Positions 45,627 through 57,610 of a stretch of DNA of 60,000 nt are shown here, piece after piece. The DNA is from Adiantum capillus-veneris (taxonomy: Eukaryota; Streptophyta; Polypodiopsida; Polypodiales; Pteridaceae). The notes beneath the pieces are model-generated. The model worked only from the letters and a program-made list of their open reading frames with translations, did not search any database and was not told the DNA's origin. Within the stretch, counting starts at the first letter, position 1, and every line of letters begins with the position of its first letter. The translations under genes were made by a program, and so were the position numbers. The stretch lies in contig CM043943.1 of NCBI GenBank assembly GCA_014529385.2, positions 99,758,355-99,818,354 on the forward strand. The letters are read 5' to 3'.

Positions 45627-48480
45627 TGCCAAAGCACCATATTAGGCATACATCTCAACCACAGTAGTGCCGACACAAGTCCACCAGCATATCCTGCTCT
45701 CAATGTACTGCTAGAGATGACATTCCAGACAAGATGCTCTTTGAGAAATTATTTCTCCATTTAGTACACCATTTGTGGCATGAGTATTGAATTGAGCATA
45801 TGACATACATATCAATTGGGGTAGTCCAATAACAACTTCCCACAATTTGTTTGAAGTTGATAGCACCCAGGAAGCAATATCTTCTTTGAGTTTCCTCCTA
45901 TGGATGCACTTTGTCACGACATCCACCCCCTCTGAACCTAGACATCCTCCGGTTTGTGCCAACCGGTCTTCAATCTTGTTTTTTCATAAGCACTTTAAGC
46001 TCTTTACCATCAATCTCACGTAATTGGTAAGTACATGCAAAACAACATAAGGTCTAAACCCTCTCACCAATGGTCTAGCTTAATCATTTGGTAACTGCTC
46101 ATCACAAATCTTTGAACCACATTTGCCCTATCTTGAACTTACTCAATTAAGAAAAACCTTGTATAGTGAAACTGGCCAAACTCAAGTATGCTCCAGTTAA
46201 TTATTCACACGTCTTAACCACCAAGCTTGATTCAGAGAACTTCGTTAAGCTCAAATTCGCTTTAGCCTATTTGCACATGGAATGGTCATCAAGTCTTTCT
46301 ATTTAGTAACCGCCCAAATACTTTAATTCTCCAAAGAAGGAAAACAAAAGCTAGCCATGTAAGCCTCCTGATCATAAAACCAAAACTCTTTCCCACATAG
46401 CATAAATCCAGAAAAGAAAAACCTACTACTAAGCAATCTACTACACGAAATAACAATTGCATTCCCTTGAAACCTCGATCTGCACTTTAATATCCACCAG
46501 GGTTCCAAACCATATACATCAACCGACTTAGCCTAGGTGCACCATGATAGCCTCCTCGATCGAATGGTACCAGCCTGCCATATAAAATATGTATCACATA
46601 CCCACATAACTGCATACATTCATAGGTAATACGCTTTGCACTTAGCTCAAAATATTGCATCAAAGCGCTAAGCATATCTATCAATGACGTAAATCTCAAC
46701 AGTGGGAAGATAGAGATGCACAATACCGCACATTTGATCAATAATCATTTTGCAAAGAAAAACGAAGCACATAATAGCTGAATTTGATAGCATGGATAAG
46801 AATCGATGCTCGATTGCCAAGGTGGGCCGTTAACGATACTGTTAGTTGGATCAAATGAAAATTAAGGAGTTTAAGCTCCATTTACAAGAGTTTAACTAAG
46901 TTAAATTAGCATAAACTCTATTGAGCTCTCGATAATCATGGAGCTCTCAATTTCGATAGTGGAGCTCTCCTCCTCTGTTTCAATTTCCAAAGAGAGCTCT
47001 CTTCTCTTGCTCTCACCCTTCTTCCACTTCTTTCGCTCTGATTTCTCTCAAGAAGTCTCTTCACTTCCCTTTTTCTCTGTGATTGCAAAAAACAAAACTC
47101 CCCAATTTCTGAAATTTTTTCCCTATATGGGTGTGTGAGCCCCTGGCTATCTTTATCGAACTCCCACTTGCTCCACTTTCTGCATGTGACTGTTCACTTT
47201 CTATTTTCGGCCAACTTGGATCCCAAGGCACGCATGAGCATTTCCTTTCTCTATTGGAGCACCGACGACTCCATCGGTGCTTCCCAACTTACCACCCTTC
47301 AAAAGAAATATACCCTTTCGAGTGTATGGGAACATCCATGGCCACATCACCACTGTGGTATAGCTCTTGCTCGATTTCTACCAGCCGTTGCCAACCGACA
47401 CAAAACCCCACCATTACCGCCCCGTAGTGCCAAGTGAGCCAACCTTCTGTCTCGCGAGCCATCACCGGCAACGCGCTGCTACAACATCGTAGCGATGCCC
47501 ATGCAGGGAAGCTCTCTCTCCTCCACTTTGATACCCCAAGTGAACCATGTTCCGAACTCAGCTTCCAAATCTAATGCTCAAGCCGCAAGTTCTAGTTGAA
47601 AGCCCTCAACCCGGAATTCAATCCGGTGTGGATCCCGACACTTCTGTCGACTTTGCCGAGCCCTCCAATCCTTGCCGTCCAAATTGGAAAAATCCATCTG
47701 GCACTTCACCATTGGTAATTGACGCCAACTTTAACTCGCAATAATTTTGCCGACCCGGCCTCCGATTGACAATCCGAAAAGACCAACGTACTCCTCAAGA
47801 TGAGCATTTCAATTCTAATCTATAAACTTCCATTTCTGACCTCTTATAAAACATCCACTTTCAACATAAGAAACATAGTTCTTCGGCCTTTAAAGTCGCA
47901 TCTAGCATACATTTAGGAAACCTTGTCTGTTATCGAGCTTTGGTCACTGCTCCATAAACGTATAAGCTTCAAATAGCTAATTTTATTTGCATCCCTTTGC
48001 TCTTTTTCCCATCATGAAAGCGGAGCGGCACGACAACGAAAAGGACCCACAAGGGTGGGCTATTAATGCCCATCCCAACACCCAAGATTATCAACAACTA
48101 TGTCAAGATAGGGAGAGTTCCCACCAAGGTTCGCAATAACCACAACGCCAAGAGAGGTGAAATCTCAAAAGTTCAACAAGGGATGGTTTTTGTGTCTAAT
48201 CAAGCCATGGTTCTTGTGCACATGTTGATTCCTAGTAGCACAGCCAATGTCGGCCCCACCAAGACAACACTAGTGGGGAAGCCGTAGTATTCGCCTCTAC
48301 TATGCATGATGGAGGTGATGGTTATATTGACTTGCAAATGACTACCATAAGTCCATACCTTGCAATTTCATTTACAAGTGGTATAATTTCCAAAATGTAT
48401 AGCGTAAGTTTGTCTTCTAAGATGCATGGTTATAAAATTGGTGACTTTGATAGGGTGTAAAGTGAAGTCGAAGAGCTATC
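45627..48480. repeat. Long repeat unit, copy 5 (most complete, about 2.85 kb)
   Basis: This is the reference copy: it includes both the left block of copy 3 and its right block without interruption, and so provides the empty site for the giant insertion. On the minus strand near 45945-46045 a peptide YQLREIDGKELKVL, similar to Ty3 integrase C-termini, is followed by AGAGGGGGTGG and TGTCGTGAC, like a polypurine tract and an LTR start. No intact gene is present. Confidence 0.85.
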
Positions 48481-49338
48481 TAGTAACTATCTGTAACAAT
48501 ACAAATGAGCGATGTTATACAAAGGAGGCCGACAAAAATTGACAAGAAGAAGATCCCTGACATTAACACAACACATGCCGCCATGGAAATGGTGACTTGC
48601 AGGCAATGGATCTCTCACAGAATTACAATGCTACTTATCGTTAAACCCTCCCTCACACAATTGCGTCGAAAACCAACCACTTAAGCTTTAATACTCATGC
48701 CCAGTGTTAACGACGTGATGTGATGCTTCTCTTTGCTGTGTAAGGATCAAGGGGCCACACAAAATGGCACGAAGCAAAGCGGGCAAGTGCTGCCGCTACT
48801 AGGGACAAACCTAGGGCAGCCGCCCGATCTGACCTTCACAAAAATGATAAAGCTGAAGCTATGCCTGAGGTTTTACGACCTCTTACTTAGACACCCTCCG
48901 CTTGCTGCGCAAAAGCAGGGTTGATGAGCTCAGCTTCAAGGACACTTTGTCGTAGAGACCCACGACAAGCCGGGTCGGGCTCGACCTCAGCGCACCGTTA
49001 CATCACAGCCCACCGCACTCTCAATAAAAGCATAGGGCGCAAAGCCCTTCTTAAACCTCAAGACTCTCGTATGAAGGCCTGGAATGTGGGATCGAGCCAG
49101 TCATCTGAGAAGGAAAATGCCACATTTTAGACGCTAAAATATTGTGCACATTTCACGTGTGTACCTGCAAACATATCTTTTCCCAAGCCGTGCCGCTTGG
49201 TGAAGCCTCGACCCAACTTAAGCGCCTCATGATTAAACGACACTCCAAATAAACTTATTGGCAAGTTTTACTAGAACACCCCTCAAAGGAGAAGGGAGGG
49301 AGGCAAATGGTTGAAATTGACCCCTCTTTTAGAAGACA
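48481..49338. other. Unassigned region
   Basis: GC is higher than in the flanking repeats (for example 48750-49060), but frames are short (77 codons or fewer) and no motif, RNA gene or repeat copy was recognised. Confidence 0.5.
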
Positions 49339-49367
49339 CTAGTATGTGACCCGCGCGTTGCTGCGGT
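49339..49367 (-). mobile_element. Helitron-like 3' terminus
   Basis: The minus strand reads GACCGCAGCAACGCGCGGGT, a GC-rich imperfect hairpin, then CACATACTAG with T following: the hairpin plus CTAG end typical of plant Helitrons. The body would extend to higher coordinates, where a Copia fragment begins within about 15 bases. The 5' end (TC) could not be located, and no helicase or Rep domain is seen. Confidence 0.4.
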
Positions 49368-49379
49368 CATAAAATTTTG

Positions 49380-51613
49380 AAATAAGAGTCGCAAAATTGT
49401 GGGTTCTCCAAGGGCTTTGTAGAACGTTTCAAGCTTTTCACGAGACAATGCCTTTGTGAAAAGACCTGCAAGGTTGTCCTGTGATGGTACATAAGCCAAG
49501 TTGATCTCTCCTACTCAGAGCCTCTCCCTGACATAGTGGTAATGCACCTTAATGTGCTTTGTGCGAGCATGAAAAATTTCGTTCCTCGCAACATTCAATG
49601 CGCTCTCACTGTCGATGTAGATAGTGTCGACAGTTTTCTGTCCAACACCCAAATCATCCATAAGGCATCAGAGCCATACACACTCAACCCTAACTGTGAA
49701 GATTGCCCTGTACTCATCAGCCTCACAACTAGAAGTGGCCACAATAGGTTGCTTCTTGCTCCACCATGATATACATGAACTGCCAAGCATGAAACAAAAA
49801 CCACTTGTGGACGCTTGCGTGTCAAAACAACTAGCCCAATCTGAGTCCGAAAAAGCATGTAAGTCTAGTAATGGCAATGATCCCCCCTTGGGATAAAACA
49901 AGCCAAGATATAAAGTGCCACTCAAGTAGCGAAAAATCCTCTTTACAATCTGCCAATGCTCAGACCCTGGGCTATCCATAAAGTTGTTGACCTGTGAGAC
50001 TGCAAACTGAATATTCGGCCATACATAAATGAGGGCATCCAACAACAATTTGGTAAAGAGTAACATCTGCAAAATCATCAGCATCATAAAGACTCAATTT
50101 TGAACCTGTTTCCATGGGAGTGGCAATAGGTTTGCAATCCTTGAGTCCAAACTTACATAGCAATGTCTCTATGTAGCTTTTCTGACACAAGGAAATACCA
50201 CCATCACACTGCTTAAATTGTATACCCAAGTAATGATGCAACAGCTCCAAATCTTTCATCTTGAAAGTAGCATTCACCTTAAATTCAACAATATGTCTCT
50301 CATTTGGTCCAGTGATCAGCAAATCATCCACATAAAGAACCACAATGAGAAGTACATCACCCTCATGATTTACATACAATATGCTTTTGATTGGAATGTT
50401 ACCAAAGCCTTGTTTGATAAAACGAGTGTCAACCTTCTCATACCAAGCACGAGGAGATTGCTTCAACCCATACATTAGGAAGAGAATGGGGTTTAGGAGG
50501 GCCTTTTTATTTGGCAGTTTAAAGAAGTCAAACCTTTTATATTAAGAAAGTAATCAAATGACAACTTTTGAATTCAAGTAGGCAAAATGGCTAGTTTATT
50601 TGAATTCAAAGTTTCCCCCCAAAATGGAATTTAAAATCTAGCAGATAAAACCATATCATGTAGTATATCTACGGAAAGAGCGCGACGTGTAGATTGTAGA
50701 ATTATGATCTCCTCTCAAATCAGAGATCATATGTGGGAGTTATAAAAGGCCAAAAATCATAAACCTCTCCACCTTATTTTTGGGAGGAAAAGCACATCCT
50801 TTGACCACTCTTACACATCTCCTACATACCCACCATTCTTGCACACATGGCGTATACCTATTTCTCAATATGTTAATCACCTCCATAAGCTCATGGAAAA
50901 TAAAGAGGCCCTTCTTCACCCCATCCTCTTCCTAATGACAAAGCTTTCTTACATCTGCACACTTTATCCTCTTGTCCTTTCTTGACAAAACCGTGAGACT
51001 ACGTTACATGAACTTCCTCAAATATATCAACATTCAAGAAAGCAGTAACAATGTGAGATTGATGTACATCCCAACCAAAATGAGCTGCCAATGCACATAG
51101 AAAACGCATAGTAGTCATATGACAAGTGGGAGAAAAAGTCTCTTCATAATCTATGCCTTTTTGCTATGCATACCCTTTTGAAATAACTCGATCCTGATGG
51201 TGGCGATCAATCTCACCATCCGGATTGCCTTTCAACTTGTAAACCCACTTCATAGATATGGTTTTTTTGCCAAGAGGCAAATCACATAAACTCCATGTGT
51301 CATTTTCTATAAGTGCATCATATTTTGATTGCATGGCAGCCATCCAATTTTTTGAATTATGTGCTTTATCAAAAGACCCCCATAGGTTGTACATTTGCCT
51401 CATCGGAGTTTACATTTAACCTTTCACCACTGCAAGGAGGCAACAAAGTGTCATAAATTTCCTATAAGCTTATATTACTATCTCTAGTACATGACAACAA
51501 GGGTTGAACATAATCTTCCACAAACACAACATCCCGTGAGACCAAGGTATGCTTTTTTTGCAGATGATACAACCTGTAGCCTTTTCTTTCAGCACTATAA
51601 CCAACAGAAATCC
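49380..51613 (-). pseudogene. Copia retrotransposon pol fragment (RT and RNase H)
   Basis: Minus-strand order from 51613 downward: SVGYSAERKGYRLYH and VSRDVVFVEDY (end of the integrase region), NSKNWMAAMQSKYDALIEND and KTISMKWVYKLKGNPDG (start of RT), KGIDYEETFSPTCHM, then a MITE, then YGLKQSPRAWYEKVD, VLYVDDLLITG (catalytic YVDD), RNase H with HAFSDSDWASCFDTQASTSG and SCISWWSKKQPIVATSSCEA, and finally HARTKHIKVHYHYVRE and DNLAGLFTKALSREK. Stops and frame changes are present throughout. LTRs are missing: the left end stops just after GEPTILRL, next to the Helitron-like terminus, and the right end is cut by a later LTR element. Confidence 0.93.
50473..50937. mobile_element. 465-bp MITE inside Copia reverse transcriptase
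   Basis: The Copia reading is cut between KKAL and YGLKQSPRAW. The inserted DNA starts CATTAGGAAGAGAATGGGG and its other end, reversed, starts CATTAGGAAGAGGATGGGG; about 34 of the first 40 bases pair. It has no coding capacity. Removing it rejoins GCTTTG and TATGGG of the Copia frame; the target duplication is unclear (one or two bases), so the superfamily is undecided. Confidence 0.85.
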
Positions 51614-52045
51614 TGTTTGCGGGTGGCCGCGACGGACGTCCATAGCATAGCTCTCAAGCATCAACATAAAATTATCGATACAGGGGAAGCGACTCGGATG
51701 AGGCATGGAAACTCACTAGGGTGTCAATCCTAATGAAGTGAACTCGAAGAGATGCAACTACTAACTCTACAAGCAAATCAATCGCACTAAAGCCAAGTAA
51801 TCTGCCTATGTCCTTCTACATAGCTCTACAGTCATCACGCACGTTCACCATGCAAATCATATCGGAATCACACGAAACTTGAAGGGAAGCTACAGGGGAC
51901 TATCAGGAACATATCCTATCACTGTCATTGCATTCTGGAGAGGTACAACGATCACGATCGTTCGTCCCAAAGTACGCAAAAACAGTAAACGAATGATCCT
52001 AAAGGATCGTTTTTAGGTCCCTAAAGCCTCTCCTAGGGTCAAAAC

Positions 52046-52558
52046 GGCTCGTGATAATTTTCGAGCACTAGTCCGCGTTGGCAGGTTGCCACCTCAGCCG
52101 CAGATCCATGCTGTCATCGCGAGAAAAGTCAATGCCGACGCCGCTGTGTACTGCAGCCGAAAGCCTGCACACTGGAACCTCGAAAAGCTGTAGCTCTAAA
52201 CGCCTGCACGGGTAAAAGGCAGAGCCGATTGCAGAGTTAGCCAAAGGACGCCCCCTCCCTCTCTTCTTTGAAGCACACACTCTCTACGCCGCCGCCCGCC
52301 TGCATTGGGACTGCACTGGCACGAGCCGGGAGCCCTTTCGTTTTCCGCCCTCAGGCCCTCCTTTACAGCCCCTGCGTCTGCGCATTTATTTAGAGAGAGA
52401 GAGAGAGAAGAGAGAGACTCTTAGAGAGAGAGAGAGAGAGAAAGTGAGCACCCTGGTCGAGCCGGGTGAGCCGGGTGCTTGGTCTGCGCTATTTATTTAG
52501 AGAGAGAGAGAGAAGAGAGAGACTCTTAGAGAGAGAGAGAGAGCGTCAGTCCAGAGAA

Positions 52559-52621
<63 letters not shown>

Positions 52622-52662
52622 TATTTTTCTAAATACTCTTGGAAAAATCCAGGGAATATAGG
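52046..52662 (+). repeat. Left long TIR of the MULE
   Basis: Pairs with 56765-57135 reversed: GGCTCGTGATAATTTTCGAG, CTGGCAGGTTGCCACCTCAG-type core, GCGCATTTATTTAGAGAG, GCGTCAGTCCAGAGAAAAAT and AGAGTATTTTTCTAAATACT. The left copy is longer because of GA expansion and an extra GC-rich segment (about 52200-52380). Confidence 0.93.
52393..52617 (+). repeat. (GA)n microsatellite tracts in left TIR
   Basis: Three GA tracts (about 52393-52440, 52498-52550, 52563-52617) separated by the conserved TIR words GACTCTTA and GCGTCAGTCC. Confidence 0.95.
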
Positions 52663-52689
52663 AAATTGAAGTATGATTTTGTTGGAACA

Positions 52690-52693
52690 TCGT

Positions 52694-52772
<79 letters not shown>
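52690..52772 (+). repeat. (GT)n(GA)n compound microsatellite
   Basis: About 14 GT units followed by about 27 GA units, just inside the left TIR. Confidence 0.96.
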
Positions 52773-52778
<6 letters not shown>

Positions 52779-53440
52779 GCCAATTCCATGATTTTCATTT
52801 GCCAACCCAATTAAATATAACTTTATAAACTAAATAGCATAAATAGATATGGCCTAACCTAGAGACTAAATGATAATTGCCCAACTCATTTAAAAGGCCA
52901 ACCATGTCTCTCTTAAGCCCTTGAGCTTAAGTCTCTCTGCATTACCATATTACCTTCTCTTCTCCATCTCTACATTCTATTTACTATCTAAATAACTTCA
53001 TTTGCTTAAGCACTCTTTGCTAAGGCAATAATTTCATTTCCTAAACCTTTTGATTTCATTACATTTGATTTCATTACATTCTCTTCCTTCCATCTATCTT
53101 CTTCATCTCTACATATCAATTGTAGTCCCACTTAACCTCTATCCAACTCATGTCCAAAGTAATGGTTCGCGAGTATGAATAACATCTTCTCTTGGCGCAT
53201 TCGCGAAGACCATCGGTGGATTCCAACAAGAACCCTCAAAGGGAGCTAATCATTGTCTTCTCCAAATTTTTCATCCACATCAACTAATGCGATTCAAGGT
53301 TAGTTTGGGCGAATTGGCCTATAGTTGATTCAATTGATATAAAACTTAATTTGATATCATTATATTGCCCGTTTAACCTCTTGTTCTACAAGCAAGCATA
53401 CTAATGTCGATTTTGTGTGTGTGTGTGTGTGTGTGTAGCA
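52773..53440 (+). promoter_or_regulatory. MULE 5' region upstream of transposase
   Basis: No reading frame of interest. A (TG)n tract at 53414-53437 ends in TAG two bases before the ATG, so it could be a 3' splice site of a leader intron; this is inference. No clear TATA box is chosen. Confidence 0.4.
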
Positions 53441-56066
53441 ATGGAGACCCAAATTGAACTCCAACATCCACCTAGTGGTCCCTTCAATGCAAATGAACTC
53501 AAATGGGTAGAGAAGAAGTGTGATAAGTCTATTTTTGGACATATTCGTGTTGCATACTTTCCTTGGAATCGCTTGGGGGATTTTCTCAAGGGGGAAGAGA
53601 CTCTTGCAAACATGGGAACTAATTTTAGGCGTCATTCGGTTAGAAGAATTCAAACGGGTAGCTTGAAGCAACCCACTATTGAGAGCTATTTAGAAGAAGT
53701 CCTATTTTGGTGTGGTTATGGTCCTAAAGATATGCGTGGAAAGCAAACAATGATTCCACGCACCGAGAAGACCCCAAAGATAGGGAAAGGAAACCGTCCA
53801 CACTATTTAAAAGGAAATCGAATGTGTGGTTGCCAATGCCACTTCTTTGCAAAGAGATTGTATCTCCTTGAAGATGTCGCTTGCATTTGCTACATTCAAA
53901 TGCATCATGTTGATGAGAATGACGAGCTTTGCCATAAAGAAGGCATGGTGACAAGCTTAGGCCGAAATCTATGCTTTGCACCTTGGCTTTCTCTAGAAAT
54001 CAAATCATGGGTCTTCGACATGTTATGCAAGGGATACACTCCAATCCAAGTTCATGAAACACATATCCAAATAGTTCATGAGAAAAAGGTGAACAATTCA
54101 AACTACACATTGGCACGGGATGATTTTCTTTCAGTTAGAGATATCCTCAATATTGCAAGAAAGCATGCAAGTACTACATATGAACTACATTCTAGTGATG
54201 CCCAAAGTGTTCGAATGTGGACTCAACAACATGCCCACGATGTGTTCTACTACGAGGAGATGGACGCTACACATAAAAAACCCTTTGTACTTGGCATCCA
54301 AACACATTGGCAACTTGAGAGGTTTGATCTCTACGACAACAATGGAATAATTTCTATGGACTCCACTTTTGGGACAAACTTTTACAAGGTAAACTCTATA
54401 TATCAAAGTGACATTTTTAGAGAAGATATGTTTATGATCTCTCTCTAATTTTAAACTTCATTTTGTAGTTTCAACTCTACACCATTCTAGTCTTTGATAG
54501 TTATCAAAATGGAGTTCCAATTGCATGGGTCATCACATCAAGCTCAGAAACAAGTAGTATTGTGCAATGGCTTACATGCCTTCGGAATGGGGCTCTTGAT
54601 TACAATAGGAGATGGGAGGCCAATGCATTTCTTGTTGATGATGCAACTGCTGAGATAAATGCTATAAGGTAACTCATTCTCATGTTATTGAAATTCTCAC
54701 TTGTTCCTCTTGTTTGGTTTCACAAGTGGTGCTTATGAATGTTTTTAACCATTGTCATTTGTTTCAAACACGGTCGTATTCAATATTCCAATTTATTTGT
54801 GCTTATGGCATGTCCGACGTAGTTGGCTCAAAAATTTGGTAAAGAAAGTCGAAGATTGGACAACAAGAGCTCTAATGTTTAGGTGCCTTGGTGCAATCAT
54901 GAACATGCGTGTTGAAGGTGGAGCTTCAGAGGCTATTGCACTAGATAACATAAGAGATAGTGTTGTAGATTTCTTAAGGGATTTTGCACATGAGAATGCC
55001 TTCATTGAATATTTTCGTACTTATTGGGTGGGAAAAGTTGGTAAGTTTGATTTCTAACTTAAGCACTTGATATCTACCAAACAATACTATTGTTCTCTAG
55101 TACTTATGTGAAATCATTTTCTATGCTTGTGTAGAGATGTGGGCTAGAAGTGTGAGGATGCTTCCCCATGCTAATCAAGACACAAATGGAGCCATAGAAT
55201 TGTATCATGCTACATTAAAGTCTCGATTTCTATGTGGCAAAAAATATATATGGGGCCGTAGAATTGATTGGCTCTTACATAAACTAATAACCTCTTGTTT
55301 GCCTTATTTTTGGTACATAGATGAGGCAAAGAAAGGTGGATTTGTTAGAAACAAAGTGATACAAAAATTGATTGAGCATTCAATTGAAAGGGCTCAAACT
55401 ATTCCCGATGGCGATGTGGCCTTTTTTCAAGAGGGTTCTAGAGTTATGGCAAAAATCAAGAGCCAATCTTCTCGTGGTGGGGTGCATTACCTTGTGTACA
55501 ATGCCGATTGTGATTGGGGATGTTGTAATTGCCTATGGGCAATGAAGGGTAATATGTGCAAGCACCAAGTCAAAGTTATGTTACTCAAGGGTTTTAATTT
55601 GAGCACTATTTTGGGCAAGTGCCTTAACTTGTATCATGATGGACATGACAATATTATTGCTTCTACTAGCAACTCGCCCATAATGGCTCATAGGGGTGAG
55701 GAGATAGATTTATGTCAAATTGGTATGAAAGAGCAAACCATAAAAAAGCCAAATGCGGCCCAATGCTATGCACATGCTCTTGATATGGTGAAAGAAAATC
55801 CGAGTTTAGAAGCACATTTTGATGTTTTGATGCAAAGACTCTTGCTCCATTTGCAAGAGGTGCAAGCAAGGGGATTGGATGGAGTTTTACATCCCGCCAA
55901 AGAGTTTGAACCAATACAAGATGGATTTGGTAGCTCTATACAACGAGCGAAGCCATTCATTGAACGTCATGTGAGAAAAAGGACCTCAACAACAACGAGT
56001 CACAACACGGCTATGCCATTTCCACGACCAATTGCGAAAAAAAGCGGTCAATGCAATCTACATTAG
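53441..56066 (+). CDS. MULE transposase, four exons, one premature stop
   Basis: Exon model: 53441-54388, 54469-54668, 54727-55040, 55135-56066; all introns GT-AG and short. Total 2,394 bases, an exact multiple of three (797 codons). The start ATGGAGACCCAAATT is the first ATG after the TG tract. The MULE catalytic domain spans exons 1-3: MDSTFGTNFYK (first Asp, residue 307) and FLVDDATAEINAI (second Asp, about 373), followed by LCLWHVRRSW. A SWIM zinc finger (CCNCLWAMKGNMCKH) lies around residues 615-635. The layout is that of Mutator/FAR1-type transposases, which bind the TIRs and cut and paste the element in the nucleus. A single in-frame TAA (54746-54748), seven codons into exon 3, would truncate it; no alternative AG between that stop and the CLWHVR motif avoids it. 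Everything else is open. Confidence 0.9.
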
Positions 56067-56764
56067 ACTCCCATGCTTTGGAAGATGGGGATATGCATTG
56101 TTGATGATTGTAGTGTTGGATGTTTATGGACATTTTGAGTTTTGGGTAGCCAATCTTTCATCGCCAAAATTGTGATCTTTCATCGCCAAAATTTCATTTG
56201 CACGAATAGCTTTGATTTATTTTGATTTGAGTATAAATGTAATGGGCACCTCATTTTGTGAATAATTTGTGGAGTGTAGTGCCAAAAGTGGGAAAAAGGG
56301 GGAAAATGTGTAGAAGTAGGGATGTTTGTGTGTGTGTAAAAATTAAAGCGGGTAAAGATGGAGAAATAGTGTGTGTGTGTGCGCGCGTGCGCACACGCGT
56401 GTACCCCCAAAATGTAAAGTGGGTAAAGATATAGAGATAATATGTGTGTGTGTGGTTGTGTGTGTGTGTGTGTGTGTGAAATTGAAAGTGTATTTTAACC
56501 GGCTGAAATCCTTAAATCCTGGTTAGATTTTGAGCTCACCTTGAAGAAAACTTTGGTAATTTTCACAAGTTTTAGTGTAATTACTGGCAAAAGCTTCATA
56601 TTTTGACCCTTTCACCGGGAGTTGGCACCATTCAATTTACGAGTTGTAACTCTACCCTCTCAAAACAGCTTTTAGTGTAATTACCGGCGAAAGGGTCAAA
56701 TTTTGACCTAAAAACCGGGAGAATTTCACGTTTGTCCTTATTTTTTTTGTTAGGATTCCTGCAT
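56067..56764. other. MULE 3' non-coding region
   Basis: It holds two (GT)n tracts (about 56366-56403 with a GCGCGC core and 56440-56478) and a doubled phrase, TTTTAGTGTAATTAC plus ACCGGGAG, near 56570-56625 and 56670-56725. Nothing coding is supported. Confidence 0.7.
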
Positions 56765-56925
56765 TCCTATATTCCCTGGATTTTGCCAAGAGTATTTAGA
56801 AAAATACTCTTTTCTCTCTCTCTCTCTCTGCATTTTTCTCTGGACTGACGCTCTCTCTCTTCTCTCTCTCTCTCTCTCTCTAAATAAATAGCGCAGACCA
56901 TCTCGCTCTCTCTCTAAGAGTCTCT

Positions 56926-56963
<38 letters not shown>

Positions 56964-57135
56964 AATAAATGCGCAGACGTTTAGAGCGTGCGTGCGGTAC
57001 AGGCCTATGGCTACGGCTTTCCGAGGTGCGGCGCCGGCATTGGTGACTTTCCTCGCGACGGCCAGCCCAGCGTGGCTCTACGGCTGAGGTGGCAACCTGC
57101 CAGCGCAAACTAGTGCTCGAAAATTATCACGAGCC
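56765..57135 (-). repeat. Right long TIR of the MULE
   Basis: Reverse complement of the left end, with shorter (CT)n tracts. The inner AGTATTTAGAAAAATACT is itself a hairpin and marks the end of the similarity. Confidence 0.93.
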
Positions 57136-57610
57136 GGTCAAAACAACATAAAATACGAATATAAACACTCAAACAGTGATTTAAGGCTTAGACGGATGCG
57201 TTTGAAACCTTCACCGAATCTTGAATGGAAGAGCAGAGTAAGAGGAACACAATGCAAGAAACAAAACTGAATTTGGATTACCGTAGCCGCAATGGCGAAG
57301 ATTACAAATTTGAACAAGAAGGAGCTCTCATTCGTACGCTGTCTTCTCAGTTTTTCCTCCAAAAAGATTATCCAAAACTTACAAAAAATGGCCTTTATAG
57401 ATTAGGTCTTTGCAAAAATGGCTTGTCCGGCCATAAGCCCCTAATCTTAAAACTGGCTCTCTAATATACAATTGTTCCCAAAAGGATAATCATACATCCT
57501 TGACAATTTCCCGGCTTAGAGATGCTTCTTTACAAAAGAATTTTACAATGGTTTCTCAGGAAATTACGGTCCTTCTGGCCATGGCCGCCTGTTGCCTCTT
57601 CCGCCAAACA

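Larger units (their letters stand above)
52046..57135 (+). mobile_element. MULE (Mutator-like) DNA transposon, 5,090 bp
   Basis: It is flanked by a perfect 9-bp duplication, GGTCAAAAC, at 52037-52045 and 57136-57144, the hallmark of Mutator-like elements. Both ends start GGCTCGTGATAATTTTCGAG and the inverted repeats extend about 617 bases on the left and 371 on the right, with GA microsatellites inside. A four-exon transposase gene lies between them on the plus strand. The host site is the LTR of the minus-strand retrotransposon. Confidence 0.97.
51614..57610 (-). repeat. 3' LTR, split by a MULE
   Basis: Runs 57610 to 57136 and 52045 to 51614 on the minus strand. It contains a TATA-like CTATAAAGGC (TATAAA at 57394-57399). 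The partner LTR is outside the window, so its right boundary (51614) rests on the TGTTTG/CAAACA symmetry and on resumption of Copia coding. Confidence 0.7.

Noticed and set aside
51713-51738. LTR boundary at GGATTGACA (51722)
   Set aside because: The inner CAAACA at 51614 mirrors the TGTTTG start and lies exactly where Copia coding resumes, so it is the better end.
52466-52810. Arg-Glu and Ser-Leu repeat proteins
   Set aside because: Produced by GA tracts within the MULE TIR and the neighbouring compound microsatellite.
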